From contig NZ_JBPCCU010000002.1 of the NCBI RefSeq assembly GCF_050971785.1, positions 1,116,001 to 1,180,000 on the forward strand: a stretch of 64,000 bases of DNA. The letters are read 5' to 3'. Made by a program: the position numbers and the translations under genes. Source of the DNA: Actinomadura_E scrupuli. Its GTDB lineage: Bacteria > Actinomycetota > Actinomycetes > Streptosporangiales > Streptosporangiaceae. Every line of letters starts with the position of its first letter. Positions within the stretch are counted from its first letter, which is position 1. The notes beneath the pieces were generated by a model, which worked only from the letters and a program-made list of their open reading frames with translations, was not told where the DNA came from and made no database searches. Shown here piece by piece: positions 32,044 to 40,370 of the stretch.

Positions 32044-34326
32044 TCAGTGGAGGAGAACGGGCACTCCGGCGCCCCAGCGGGCCTGGTACGCGGGGGCGGA
32101 CAGCACGGCGAACGGGCGGGCACCGTCGAGGCGGAGGTCACGCAGGCGCCGCGCCATGGGATGGCCGGACGCGCCCACAGTGAGCCGGGCCCGCGCGGCG
32201 AGATGGGCGCGTACGGCGCCCCGGGTGTGCACGAGTGTGCGCAGCGTCTCGGTGCCGAGCCGGGAGTAGCGGACCTGGTCCAGCAGCGGGCCGGGCAGGC
32301 CGAGCCCGAGGGGCCCCGCGAGGGTCATGATCGGTGACCCCTGGCCGGGGTCGTGGACGGTCACCGACAGCTCCTCGCGCCCGAGGTCCACCTCGACCGG
32401 GGTGAGGAACGTGGGGTGCCCCCAGATCTCCCGCCCAGCGGCGTGCGCCTTCGCCGAGGTGACGGGCAGGTCGATGACACAGGACCCGGAGCGGCGCAGG
32501 TCGGCCCTGGCCAAGAGCTCCGTCCAGGCTCTGATCGCCTGCCGGTGCCAGGGGTCGTGCACGAAGACGTGCACGCCGACCTCGTTGTACGGGCCGAGGC
32601 CGGTGCGGAGGTGGCGGGAGCCGGCCACCGCGACCAGCGCGCGGTCACCGATACGCAGCGCCCGCCCGGCGAACGCTCCGGTGAGGCAGCGCTCGGCGGC
32701 GGCCGCGTCGGCGGTGAACAGCGCGACCACGGCGCTGCCCTGGTGGCACAGGACCGGCAGCTCGACCGGCCCCTCGGTGGTGGTCACGGGGTGGGCGGGG
32801 ACGGTGAGGAACGGGAAGCCGTCCGGCGGTGCCGCCCGGTCGAGGAGCCGGTAGGCCTGGGACCGGGTCGTGCCGCCGTGGTAGGCCGTCAGCCGGCCGT
32901 CGATGTACTCCCGGGCCTCGGGCAGGTCGTTCTCGAGGTTGGCCAGGTAGTGCTCGATGGCGTGACAGCCGGGGAACTCGTGGGTCGCGTCGGTGTAGTC
33001 GACCACGCACCAGCCGGGACGCGGATCGGCGCGGGTGCCCGCACCCTGGCCGTCCAGCGACGGGACGAGATCGTGCTGATTGGTGATCGAGGCGACCCAG
33101 GTGCCCGGGTCGGCCGGTGACTTGAAGTCGATCGGGGATCCGACGGCGACGACGTGGGTCACCGTGTAGCGCCGGCAGAACTCGGTGTTCTGTGCCACGT
33201 TCATGACCGCCGCGCCGCCCGCGCTGTGGCCGATCAGGGCGATCTCCGCGCCTTCGGGGATGCCGAAGTGCTCGACCGCCCGCATGATCGCGCCGGTGTA
33301 GGGGGAGTCGTCGAGCAGCGTGCTGCGGAAGGCCCCCACGAGGTCCTGCGGGGAGTCGGTGCGGGGGCGGCCGGCCCGCATCCCGGGTGCCTGCACGACG
33401 TACCTGGTCTCGCCGTCGGGTCCGTACACGCTCTGGATCAGCATCCGCCCGGTGGTGCCGATCACGCGGATGTTGTGGAGGAAGGCGACCAGCGAGCCCT
33501 CGGTCCGGATCTCGGCGGCCTCGCGCAGGGGCAGCTCGATCGGCCGGGCCGCGCCCGGCCCGGTGTCCAGCATGGCGACGACGGTGTTCGGCAGGCCGGT
33601 GACCGGATCGGCGCCCGGCTGGGCCCTGCCGGTCGCGATGGCCCAGGCCGCCGCGTCGTTGAGGGGGTTCTCGTCGAGGAGGGCCTTCATCGAGGTGATC
33701 TCGGCGAACATCGGCGCGATGTCGCTGAGCGCCTTCGCCGCGCCACGTTGCCCGAACAGGGCGCGCACCGCGCGTACGGTCTCGATGTCCCGGTCGGCGC
33801 CGACCGCCTCGATCAGCCGGCGCAGCAGCGGATCCCTGGCCAGCTCCGGGTGGGCGAGCGTCAGGCCCGCGATGCGCAGCCGCAGCGACGTCACCAGGAC
33901 GAGCACGGCGAGGCTCTCTTTTCCCATCATCTCGCCGAGCCTGGCCGCGGGGGTGCCCAGCCGCCCGCCGGCCGGCGCGAAGCCCAGACCCGACGGGTTG
34001 GTCAGGGCCCGGAGCAGGCTGCGCTGGGCGGGCAGGCCGGTGCGCGGTGCCCGCAACGTGGCCGCGGCCACCGCGCCGTCGGTGAGGGCGGCGGTGGTGC
34101 GCACGGAGATCTCACGGAGCTCGTCGGCGACCTCGGCGAGCTCGGTCGCGGCCCGCCGCAGCGCCCGCAGGGCCGCACCGTAGGGTGCTTCGTTCGGTGA
34201 GGTGAACCGTACGCCGGCGGCGGAGTCGTCGGGTAAGGGCCGTTCGGAGCGATCCCGGGGTTGGTGCCCGGGATGGGCGTTGTCGGTGCCGGCCGGGTCA
34301 GGGACGGCGGCATCGTCGGCGCGCAT
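32044..34326 (-). CDS. Alpha/beta hydrolase fused to an acetoacetate-decarboxylase-like domain
   Basis: A 760-residue two-domain protein. Residues about 50-90 form a heptad-rich helix, 100-270 a helical region, and about 280-500 an alpha/beta hydrolase with the lipase nucleophile elbow IGHSAGGAA (Ser368) and later Asp420 and His455/459 as triad candidates (NQHDLVPS, CHAIEHY). Residues about 519-745 resemble the ADC-like fold: GPYNEVGVHVFVH, GREIWGHPTFL, and VGASGHPMARRLRDL. In acetoacetate decarboxylase the GREI..P motif is followed by the Schiff-base Lys; here it is Thr-Phe, so decarboxylation is unlikely. It may release or hydrolyse an acyl lipid for the downstream enzymes. ATG with AGGAGA upstream. 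Confidence 0.75.
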   Translation of the reverse strand: MRADDAAVPDPAGTDNAHPGHQPRDRSERPLPDDSAAGVRFTSPNEAPYGAALRALRRAATELAEVADELREISVRTTAALTDGAVAAATLRAPRTGLPAQRSLLRALTNPSGLGFAPAGGRLGTPAARLGEMMGKESLAVLVLVTSLRLRIAGLTLAHPELARDPLLRRLIEAVGADRDIETVRAVRALFGQRGAAKALSDIAPMFAEITSMKALLDENPLNDAAAWAIATGRAQPGADPVTGLPNTVVAMLDTGPGAARPIELPLREAAEIRTEGSLVAFLHNIRVIGTTGRMLIQSVYGPDGETRYVVQAPGMRAGRPRTDSPQDLVGAFRSTLLDDSPYTGAIMRAVEHFGIPEGAEIALIGHSAGGAAVMNVAQNTEFCRRYTVTHVVAVGSPIDFKSPADPGTWVASITNQHDLVPSLDGQGAGTRADPRPGWCVVDYTDATHEFPGCHAIEHYLANLENDLPEAREYIDGRLTAYHGGTTRSQAYRLLDRAAPPDGFPFLTVPAHPVTTTEGPVELPVLCHQGSAVVALFTADAAAAERCLTGAFAGRALRIGDRALVAVAGSRHLRTGLGPYNEVGVHVFVHDPWHRQAIRAWTELLARADLRRSGSCVIDLPVTSAKAHAAGREIWGHPTFLTPVEVDLGREELSVTVHDPGQGSPIMTLAGPLGLGLPGPLLDQVRYSRLGTETLRTLVHTRGAVRAHLAARARLTVGASGHPMARRLRDLRLDGARPFAVLSAPAYQARWGAGVPVLLH

Positions 34327-34396
34327 GACGGTCTCCTGGGTACGCGGGGCTGAGGGGTCGGGCCGGCACGGCGGGCCGGCCTGATACGCGCTGCGG

Positions 34397-34588
34397 TCAG
34401 CGGGTGCGGCGGCGCCGCCGCACCACCAGCAGCCCCAGCAGGGCGGTCACGGCGCCGATGGCCCACATCGCGGTGGTGCGGGGCGCGAACCGGCCGCGGG
34501 AGGGGGGCGGCGGGGCGAGCGAGAGCGGAGACGCCACCTGCTCGGCGCTCGCGTCCGGTGACTCGTCAGGTGACCTACGAGGACTCAT
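34397..34588 (-). CDS. 63-aa single-pass membrane protein, first gene of the operon
   Basis: Short protein with a Ser/Pro/Asp-rich N-terminal half, one hydrophobic helix (TTAMWAIGAVTALLGLLVV, about residues 39-57) and an RRRRRTR tail, predicting the N-terminus outside and the C-terminus inside. The ribosome binding site AGAAGGAG before ATG 34588 is the strongest in the operon. It is 70 bp from the hydrolase gene. It could anchor the pathway enzymes to the membrane or be a small envelope protein; no family is recognised. Confidence 0.65.
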   Translation of the reverse strand: MSPRRSPDESPDASAEQVASPLSLAPPPPSRGRFAPRTTAMWAIGAVTALLGLLVVRRRRRTR

Positions 34589-34739
34589 CGGGCTCCTTCT
34601 GCGGACGATCACTGGCTGTCGCTCGCGCCTGTCACCGGGAAGAGGCGACGTGCCGGGGCCCGCTCGTCGAAACGCCCGAGCGGGATGGCGTGCTCGTCGG
34701 CGGATCAGTGGGGCTGACCTGCGCGGGAGCGAGCTCCGC

Positions 34740-34800
34740 TCTAGGTATATCACTTATAGTAAGTAAATGACTACAATAAGCGATCTCCGGAAAGCTGGAT
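34740..34800 (-). promoter_or_regulatory. AT-rich promoter/operator region of the oxylipin-like operon
   Basis: A conspicuously AT-rich island in a high-GC context, about 150-210 bp upstream of the 63-aa gene. It contains ACTTA-TAG-TAAGT (34752-34764), a perfect 5+3+5 inverted repeat, and on the minus strand TTGTAG followed 18-20 bp later by GATATA, a plausible but imperfect promoter. It is the only candidate control region for the seven-gene operon. Confidence 0.5.
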
Positions 34801-34828
34801 TAATGTGCCGCCCGGGTAAGGAGCGGGG

Positions 34829-35443
34829 TCAGCCGCGGGCCAGCAGTTCCTCGAAGGGGGTCGGTTCGTCGAAGGGGTCGGGCCGGGCGGCCGGGGCGAG
34901 GGCGCCGATCAGGGCGGCGAGTTCACCGGCCGCCCGGTCGATGCGTTCGATCAGCGCGTGCCCGTCGTCGCTGCCGGCTCCCCAGTCCGCGGAGGCGGCG
35001 TACACCGCCGTGGGCACGACGACCGAGCGCAGGTAGGCGAACATCGGGCGCATGGCGTGCTCCAGCGCCAGCGAGTGACGGGCCGTACCGCCGGTGGCCG
35101 CGATCAGCACGGGCTTGCCGGCCAGCGAGCCCTCATCGAGGACGTCGAAGAACGACTTGAACAGCCCGCTGTAGGAGGCGTTGAAGATCGGGCTGACCGC
35201 GATCAGCCCGTCCGCGCCGGTCACGCTCTCGACGGCGTGCCGCAGGTTCCCGGCGGGAAAGCCGGTGAGCAGGTTGTTGGCCAGGTCGTGAGCGTGATCC
35301 CGCAACTCGACCACCTCGACCTCGACGTCGAGTCCCCGCTCGCTCAGCGTTCTGGTCGTGGCCGTCGCGAGCCGGTCGGCCAGCAGCCGGGTCGACGAGG
35401 GCTCGCTGAGCCCCGCCGACACCACGGCGAGCCTGCGCGTCAT
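34829..35443 (-). CDS. NADPH-dependent FMN reductase (CE1759 family)
   Basis: Flavodoxin-fold reductase of 204 residues supplying reduced FMN to a partner monooxygenase. It shows the FMN-binding LAVVSAGLSEPSSTRLLADRL loop, the GLIAVSPIFNASYSGLFKSFFD phosphate/isoalloxazine region and GKPVLIAATGGTARHS. ATG 35443 overlaps the stop of the luciferase-like gene (ATGA), the standard arrangement of CE1758/CE1759 two-component systems. Confidence 0.88.
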   Translation of the reverse strand: MTRRLAVVSAGLSEPSSTRLLADRLATATTRTLSERGLDVEVEVVELRDHAHDLANNLLTGFPAGNLRHAVESVTGADGLIAVSPIFNASYSGLFKSFFDVLDEGSLAGKPVLIAATGGTARHSLALEHAMRPMFAYLRSVVVPTAVYAASADWGAGSDDGHALIERIDRAAGELAALIGALAPAARPDPFDEPTPFEELLARG

Positions 35444-36579
35444 GGGGTCACCTCGCTGTCCTTGGCGTTGTCGTCCCGAGTGCCGTCCCGGGCGTCGTCC
35501 CGGGTGGCCGTGGCCGCCCGGAGGAGGCTCGCGTGCGTCGGCGCGTCCGGGACGTGCGCGGGCCGCAGCGCGTCGAGTTCCTTGCGCAGGACCGGCACGA
35601 CCTCCTCGCCCAGCAGGTCGAGCTGCTCCAGCACGGTCTTGAGGGGAAGGCCGGCGTGGTCCATGAGGAAGAGCTGCCGCTGGTAGTCGCCGAAGTGCTC
35701 GCGGAAGGTCAGGGTCTTGTCGATCACTTCCTGCGGGCTGCCCACGGTGAGCGGGGTCTGCTCGGTGAACTCCTCCAGCGACGGGCCGTGCCCGTACACG
35801 GGGGCGTTGTCGAAGTACGGCCGGAACTCGGCCACGGCGTCCTGTGAGTTGCGGCGCATGAACACCTGGCCGCCCAGGCCCACGATCGCCTGGTCGGCGC
35901 GGCCGTGGCCGTAGTGCTCGAAGCGCTTGCGATACAGGCCGATGAGGCGCATGAAGTGCTCCTTCGGCCAGAAGATGTGGTTGGCGAAGAACCCGTCGCC
36001 GTAGTAGGCGGCCTGCTCGGCGATCTCCGGGCTGCGGATGGAGCCGTGCCAGACGAACGGCGGCACCCCGTCGAGCGGCCGCGGCGTCGAGGTGAAGCCC
36101 TGGAGCGGGGTACGGAACTTGCCCTCCCAGTCCACGATGTCCTCGCGCCACAGCCGGTGCAGCAGGTTGTAGTTCTCCAGGGCGAGCGGGATGCCCTGCC
36201 GGATGTCCTGGCCGAACCAGGGGTACACCGGGCCGGTGTTGCCGCGGCCCATCATCAGGTCGACCCGGCCGCCGGCCAGGTGCTGCAGCATCGCGAAGTC
36301 CTCGGCGATCTTCACCGGGTCGTTGGTGGTGATCAGCGTCGTGGCGGTCGACAGGATGATCCGCTCGGTACGGGCGGCGATGAAGCCCAGCATCGTGGTC
36401 GGCGACGACGGCACGAAGGGCGGGTTGTGGTGCTCGCCGGTGGCGAAGACGTCCAGGCCCACCTCCTCCGCCTTGCGGGCGATCGTGACCATCGAGGTGA
36501 TGCGCTCCGCCTCGGACGGTGTACGGCCGGTCGTCGGGTCGGTGGTGACGTCACCGACAGTGAAGATCCCGAACTGCAT
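35440..36579 (-). CDS. CE1758-family luciferase-like flavin monooxygenase
   Basis: A 379-residue TIM-barrel (bacterial luciferase-like) monooxygenase that uses reduced FMN from the adjacent reductase. Family blocks: MQFGIFTVGDV, EVGLDVFATGEHHNPPFVPSSP, LMMGRGNTGPVYPWFGQD, and FVWHGSIRSPEIAEQAAYYGDGFFANHIFWP. The extra 50-residue Ala/Arg/Asp-rich C-terminal tail is poorly conserved-looking. ATG with GGAAGGG upstream. AGTTTAACTTTCAACT (36598-36613), 19 bp upstream of the start codon, is an imperfect dyad that could be an operator. The substrate is unknown. The two-gene operon precedes the oxylipin-like operon on the same strand but is separated from it by a 240-bp gap. Confidence 0.88.
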   Translation of the reverse strand: MQFGIFTVGDVTTDPTTGRTPSEAERITSMVTIARKAEEVGLDVFATGEHHNPPFVPSSPTTMLGFIAARTERIILSTATTLITTNDPVKIAEDFAMLQHLAGGRVDLMMGRGNTGPVYPWFGQDIRQGIPLALENYNLLHRLWREDIVDWEGKFRTPLQGFTSTPRPLDGVPPFVWHGSIRSPEIAEQAAYYGDGFFANHIFWPKEHFMRLIGLYRKRFEHYGHGRADQAIVGLGGQVFMRRNSQDAVAEFRPYFDNAPVYGHGPSLEEFTEQTPLTVGSPQEVIDKTLTFREHFGDYQRQLFLMDHAGLPLKTVLEQLDLLGEEVVPVLRKELDALRPAHVPDAPTHASLLRAATATRDDARDGTRDDNAKDSEVTP

Positions 36580-36699
36580 GGCGACCCTTCCCGAAGTAGT
36601 TTAACTTTCAACTGCACGTTGTGAACCGCCAGCGTAGTGGATGTATTCCTGGCATCGCACTCGCGGCGGTGTGCCCCGGGCCCGGCGGGGCGGCCGGGC

Positions 36700-37494
36700 T
36701 CAGAGCGAGACGAAGGCCATCCCGCGCTGCTTGAGGCGGGGGATGACGGTGCGCAGCGCCTTGATGGTCTCGGAGCGGTCGCCGCCGCCGTCGTGGCAGA
36801 GCAGGATGTCGCCCGGGGCGCAGCGCAGCATGGCCTTGGTGATGTGCGTGGTGCCCGGCCGCGCCCAGTCGCGGGGGTCGATGTCCCAGTCGATGCAGAT
36901 CATGTCCTGGCCGTGCGCGGTGTGCACGATGGACGGTGACCAGGAGCCTCCCGGTGCCCGGAAGAACCTGGGCGTGATCCCGGTCGCGTCGGCGATGCGC
37001 ACGCGCGCCTCGGTCACCTCGGACACCAGGCGCCGGTGGGGCAGCGCGTTGAACGGGATCGGGTGGTTCATCGTGTGATTGCACAGCTGGTGCCCGGCGG
37101 TGGCGATGCGCTCGGCGAGCTTGGGGAACCGCTTCACCTCCAGGCCGATCAGTGAGAACGTCGCGTGCACCTGATGCTCGGCCAGCAGGTCGAGCATCCT
37201 GGGCGTCCACTCGGGGTGCGGCCCGTCGTCGATGGTCAGTGAGATGGCGTTGGCGGGCGCGGCCGGGAGGAGGTCGTGCAGGGTGCGGACGGGCTGGTGG
37301 CTCGCCGTGAGCGGGGTCCGGGTCCAGCCCGGGGGCTGGACCGGCGGGCGGACGAGCGCGCGCCGCCGGCCGGCCGGAGCGGCGGCGAACTCCCGGGCCG
37401 TGCGATGCGCGCCGTCGCCCGCGGTCACCGCGGCCAGGCCCGCCGCGCCCAGCGCCCACAGTGCCCGGCGGCGGGTCGGCTCGCTCTGCTCCAT
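36700..37494 (-). CDS. Secreted polysaccharide deacetylase
   Basis: NodB-homology domain carbohydrate esterase (CE4) of 264 residues, predicted to remove N- or O-acetyl groups from peptidoglycan or another polysaccharide outside the cell. The N-terminus TRRRALWALGAAGLAAVTAG looks like a Tat or lipid-free export signal. Catalytic motifs: TIDDGPHPEWT (Asp-Asp), NHTMNHP (the two zinc His), FRAPGGSW (Arg/Pro of motif 3), DWDIDPRDW (motif 4) and LLCHDGGGD (motif 5). All catalytic residues are present. ATG with GAGGGG upstream. It ends 120 bp from the flavin monooxygenase start and follows the amidase gene by 34 bp, so wall remodelling is a plausible shared role. Confidence 0.9.
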   Translation of the reverse strand: MEQSEPTRRRALWALGAAGLAAVTAGDGAHRTAREFAAAPAGRRRALVRPPVQPPGWTRTPLTASHQPVRTLHDLLPAAPANAISLTIDDGPHPEWTPRMLDLLAEHQVHATFSLIGLEVKRFPKLAERIATAGHQLCNHTMNHPIPFNALPHRRLVSEVTEARVRIADATGITPRFFRAPGGSWSPSIVHTAHGQDMICIDWDIDPRDWARPGTTHITKAMLRCAPGDILLCHDGGGDRSETIKALRTVIPRLKQRGMAFVSL

Positions 37495-37528
37495 GCCCCT
37501 CACGTTATCCAGCCGGCGCCCTCCGGGT

Positions 37529-38347
37529 TCAGGAAAAGTACGCCTCGAACCCGGCGGCCAGGGATTCGGCGATCCGCTGGCGGAACCGCGGATCGGTGAG
37601 CTTCGCGGCGTCACCCGGATTGCGCATGTTGCCGCATTCGATGAACACCTTGGGCGCCGTGGAGAGGTTGAGGCCGCCCAGGTCGCTCCGCCGGTCGAGG
37701 GCCTTCTTGCCGATGTAGCTGGAGTACGCGGTGCCGGTGCCCTCGTGGAAGGCGTCGCGCAGCGCCAGGGCCAGCCGGTCCGAGGCGGGCACGATCTTGG
37801 CGTTGTGGCCGGGGATGGCGCTGGGCTGGATGATGTGGAAGCCGTGCCCGCTGGCGGGAGCGCCGTCCGCGTGGATGGAGAGCGCCGCGTCGGCATGCGC
37901 GCGGTTGCCGGCCGCCGCCCGCTCGGTGATGCAGGGGCCGACCCCGGTGTCGTTGGGCCGGGTGAGGAGCACCGTGGCGCCCCGTGCCTTCAGGAGTTTC
38001 TCCAGGCGCTTGGCGACGTCCCAGGTGAAGGCGTGCTCGGGGTAGCCCGCCTTGGTGTCGGCCCCGGCGGTGTCGCACTCCTTGTGGCCGTTGATGATGT
38101 CGACCTGCTTGCGGATCTCGGCCGGATGGCTTCCGTTGCCGCCGTTGTGGCCTGGGTCGAGCACGATGGTCCGGCCCGCCAGGGATCCGTCCCCCGAGCT
38201 CTGCGGGGTGCTCTGGCCGGTGGGCGTGCCGTCGGCGCGGGGTGGCGCGGCCGCCGGTGTCCTGGGGGTGGCACCGCCTCCGCATCCGGCGAGGATTCCC
38301 AGCGTCAGGGCCAGGATGACCCCGCCGATGGCCGGCTGATGTCGCAC
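37529..38347 (-). CDS. Lipoprotein N-acetylmuramoyl-L-alanine amidase (Amidase_3)
   Basis: A 272-residue secreted zinc amidase cutting the bond between MurNAc and the stem peptide. The N-terminus GGVILALTLGILAGC is a lipoprotein signal with lipobox LAGC, followed by a Pro/Thr/Ser linker (about 25-55). The catalytic domain shows VLDPGHNGG (zinc His), the insert with GYPEHAFTWDVAKRLEKLLKARG, LSIHADGAP (second His) and KVFIECGNMRN (catalytic Glu). GTG 38347 has GGAGG 9 nt upstream. It is probably cotranscribed with the polysaccharide deacetylase. Confidence 0.92.
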   Translation of the reverse strand: MRHQPAIGGVILALTLGILAGCGGGATPRTPAAAPPRADGTPTGQSTPQSSGDGSLAGRTIVLDPGHNGGNGSHPAEIRKQVDIINGHKECDTAGADTKAGYPEHAFTWDVAKRLEKLLKARGATVLLTRPNDTGVGPCITERAAAGNRAHADAALSIHADGAPASGHGFHIIQPSAIPGHNAKIVPASDRLALALRDAFHEGTGTAYSSYIGKKALDRRSDLGGLNLSTAPKVFIECGNMRNPGDAAKLTDPRFRQRIAESLAAGFEAYFS

Positions 38348-38610
38348 GCGGGCAACCTCCGTTGTCGATGGTCCTACCGTAGCCACCCCTCGGTGATGAC
38401 CGGAGCCTATGCAAGGGGCGCCGGATATATCGGTCTCCGGGTGACCGATGGTGCCTTGGTGCCTGGTGGGAGACATGACGGCCCGGATCCTGCATGCTGA
38501 TCCTGGTGGGCGGGGGCCGGAAGTGTGACATGAACCGTAATCGTCGCGCCTCGTTGCCGCCTGCGTACGGGAGGTATCGTGCTTCTGACGGTGAGTAGGT
38601 AGGGTCTTCG

Positions 38611-39312
38611 ATGCCAAGGCAGTCTTCCCCGGAGCCGGCGGAGCTCGTCCTGCCCGGGTCCCGGTCGGCACTCGACCCAGGGCGGGCCATCAAGCCGGGC
38701 CGCCACGGGCTGCCGCCGGAGAAGGTCGCGCAGATCCAGCGGGACCGGCTCATCGACGGGTTCGTCCTCGTGGTCGCGGAGCACGGCTACTCCGCGGTGA
38801 CGATCAGCAAGGTCACCGAGGCCGCCGGCGTCACCAAGAAGGCCTTCTACGATCACTTCGCGAGCCTGGACGACTGCTTTCTCGCCGCCTACGAGTACGG
38901 CACCGGCATGGTGCTGGCGCTGATGACCCGTTCCTACCGGGCCGCGCCGTCCTGGCCCGAGGGGATCCGGGCGGCCCTGCGGGTCATGCTCAAGGTGCTG
39001 GCGGCCGAGGAGCCCTTCACCCGCGCCTCGGTGGTGGAGATCAACGCCGCCGGTCCGCGGGTGCGCAGCGCGCGGAGCCGCTACCTCGAAGGCTTCCGGG
39101 CCTTCTTCGCCGATCCCGGCGACGGGCTTCCGTCCGTCCCCGCCGTCGTCGTGGACGCGGTGGTGGGCGGTGTCTACGGAGCGATCTATGTCCGGGTCGA
39201 GGCCGGCGAGACCAGCGAGCTGCCGGCGCTGCTCCCCTCACTGACGTACTTCGCGCTGCTGCCGCTGCTGGGCAGGCACGAGGCGGCGCGCATCTCCTCA
39301 GTGCCCGAGTAG
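38611..39312 (+). CDS. TetR-family regulator (copy A)
   Basis: A 233-residue regulator with an N-terminal extension of about 40 residues before the HTH (RLIDGFVLVVAEHGYSAVTISKVTEAAGVTKKAFYDHFASLDDCFLAAYEYG). The C-terminal ligand domain is all helical. It closely resembles the neighbouring TetR gene that converges on it, with which it shares 15 bp at the 3' end. ATG start; TAGGGT lies 5 nt upstream and no clear ribosome binding site is seen. Possible targets are itself and the divergent amidase/deacetylase pair. The intergenic region (38348-38610) contains the palindromic core GATATATC. Confidence 0.9.
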   Translation: MPRQSSPEPAELVLPGSRSALDPGRAIKPGRHGLPPEKVAQIQRDRLIDGFVLVVAEHGYSAVTISKVTEAAGVTKKAFYDHFASLDDCFLAAYEYGTGMVLALMTRSYRAAPSWPEGIRAALRVMLKVLAAEEPFTRASVVEINAAGPRVRSARSRYLEGFRAFFADPGDGLPSVPAVVVDAVVGGVYGAIYVRVEAGETSELPALLPSLTYFALLPLLGRHEAARISSVPE

Positions 39313-39948
39313 CTCCTCGGCCGCCTCGTCCCTGCTGACGAAGGGCAGCAGTGCGAAGAAGCTCATCGCGGGCAGCAGTTCGGGAAGTTCGGCGGTACGG
39401 TCCGACTCGACGTAGCTGTAGATGGTGGTGTAGATCCCGCCGATGAGGGCGTCGCGCACCGTGCCCGGTATGGGGGGCATATCGGGTCCGCTGAAGAAGC
39501 CGCGGAAGTTCGCCATCGTCGAGAGACGGGCCCGGCGGACCCGCGGCCCGGCGGAGCCGGTCTCGATGACGGCGATCCGGGCGAACGCGGGTTCGGCGGC
39601 CATCGCCTCGAACAGCACCCGCAGACCGGCCCGCAGGGCGTCACGCCAGCCGGGCTGCGCCAGCCGGGCCGCGTGCATCCGGGCGAGCAGTATTCCGGCG
39701 CCGTGGTCGTAGGCGGCGAGGAAGCAGTCTTCGAGATCGCCGAAATGGGCGTAGAAGGCCTGCTCGGGGACTCCGGCCGCCTCGGTGACCTGGGCGATGG
39801 TGGTCCGCGAGTAGCCGTGCTCGGCGGCGACCCGGGCGAACGCGCCGATCAGCCGCCGGCGCCGGCCGGCCGCCCCCGCGCCGGGCGGGTGACCGTCACC
39901 GGGCCGATGGAGCTCTTCCGGCTGCTCCGGGGGAGGTGCTGCCGACAT
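39298..39948 (-). CDS. TetR-family regulator (copy B)
   Basis: A 216-residue TetR protein converging on copy A with a 15-bp overlap. The HTH region (RLIGAFARVAAEHGYSRTTIAQVTEAAGVPEQAFYAHFGDLEDCFLAAYDHGAG) and the rest of the protein (VIETGSAGPRVRRARL, IGGIYTTIYSYVESDRTAELPELLPAMSFFALLP) match copy A block by block, so the two arose by an inverted duplication. ATG start. The 420 bp upstream are non-coding and presumably contain its promoter. Confidence 0.9.
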   Translation of the reverse strand: MSAAPPPEQPEELHRPGDGHPPGAGAAGRRRRLIGAFARVAAEHGYSRTTIAQVTEAAGVPEQAFYAHFGDLEDCFLAAYDHGAGILLARMHAARLAQPGWRDALRAGLRVLFEAMAAEPAFARIAVIETGSAGPRVRRARLSTMANFRGFFSGPDMPPIPGTVRDALIGGIYTTIYSYVESDRTAELPELLPAMSFFALLPFVSRDEAAEELLGH

Positions 39949-40370
39949 TTCGGCCCTCGGTTTCGCGTGGCTGGTCCGGACGATTCCCCATGGTGTTCTC
40001 CCTCCGCACAGACGAGTACGTCAGAAGCCGCCCGCGTACACCGAGGGACAACTGTAGGGCGTTCCGGGGGCCGATCAATGGCTTGCCTGGCGACTCTTGT
40101 CCCCGGCCGCACGGGGAGTCATCCGCGCGGTCGGAGACAGGGAGGTCGTCGCGGTGCGGGCCGTACCGGAGGGCCGCCGCCCGCCGGATGCTGACCGGAT
40201 CCGGCCGCGGTGGAACGGCGTCCTCGCGCGGCCGCCGTCGATCCGGAGGCCGGACCGCGGCCGGATCCGTCGCGGGCCGCGGCCGGTGCGCGGAACGCGG
40301 GCCACGGTGGGCGTGGCCGGGCACCGTCGGCCCGCCGGTCACCAGGTGCCGGCGGGCCGGGGCCGGTCCG
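39949..40370. other. Non-coding gap between TetR copy B and the T4SS-linked locus
   Basis: About 420 bp. Open frames in it are short and overlap in several phases, as random high-GC sequence gives, and none has a convincing ribosome binding site. It holds the promoter of TetR copy B and the 3' flank of the 391-residue gene; no repeat or RNA was recognised. Confidence 0.5.
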
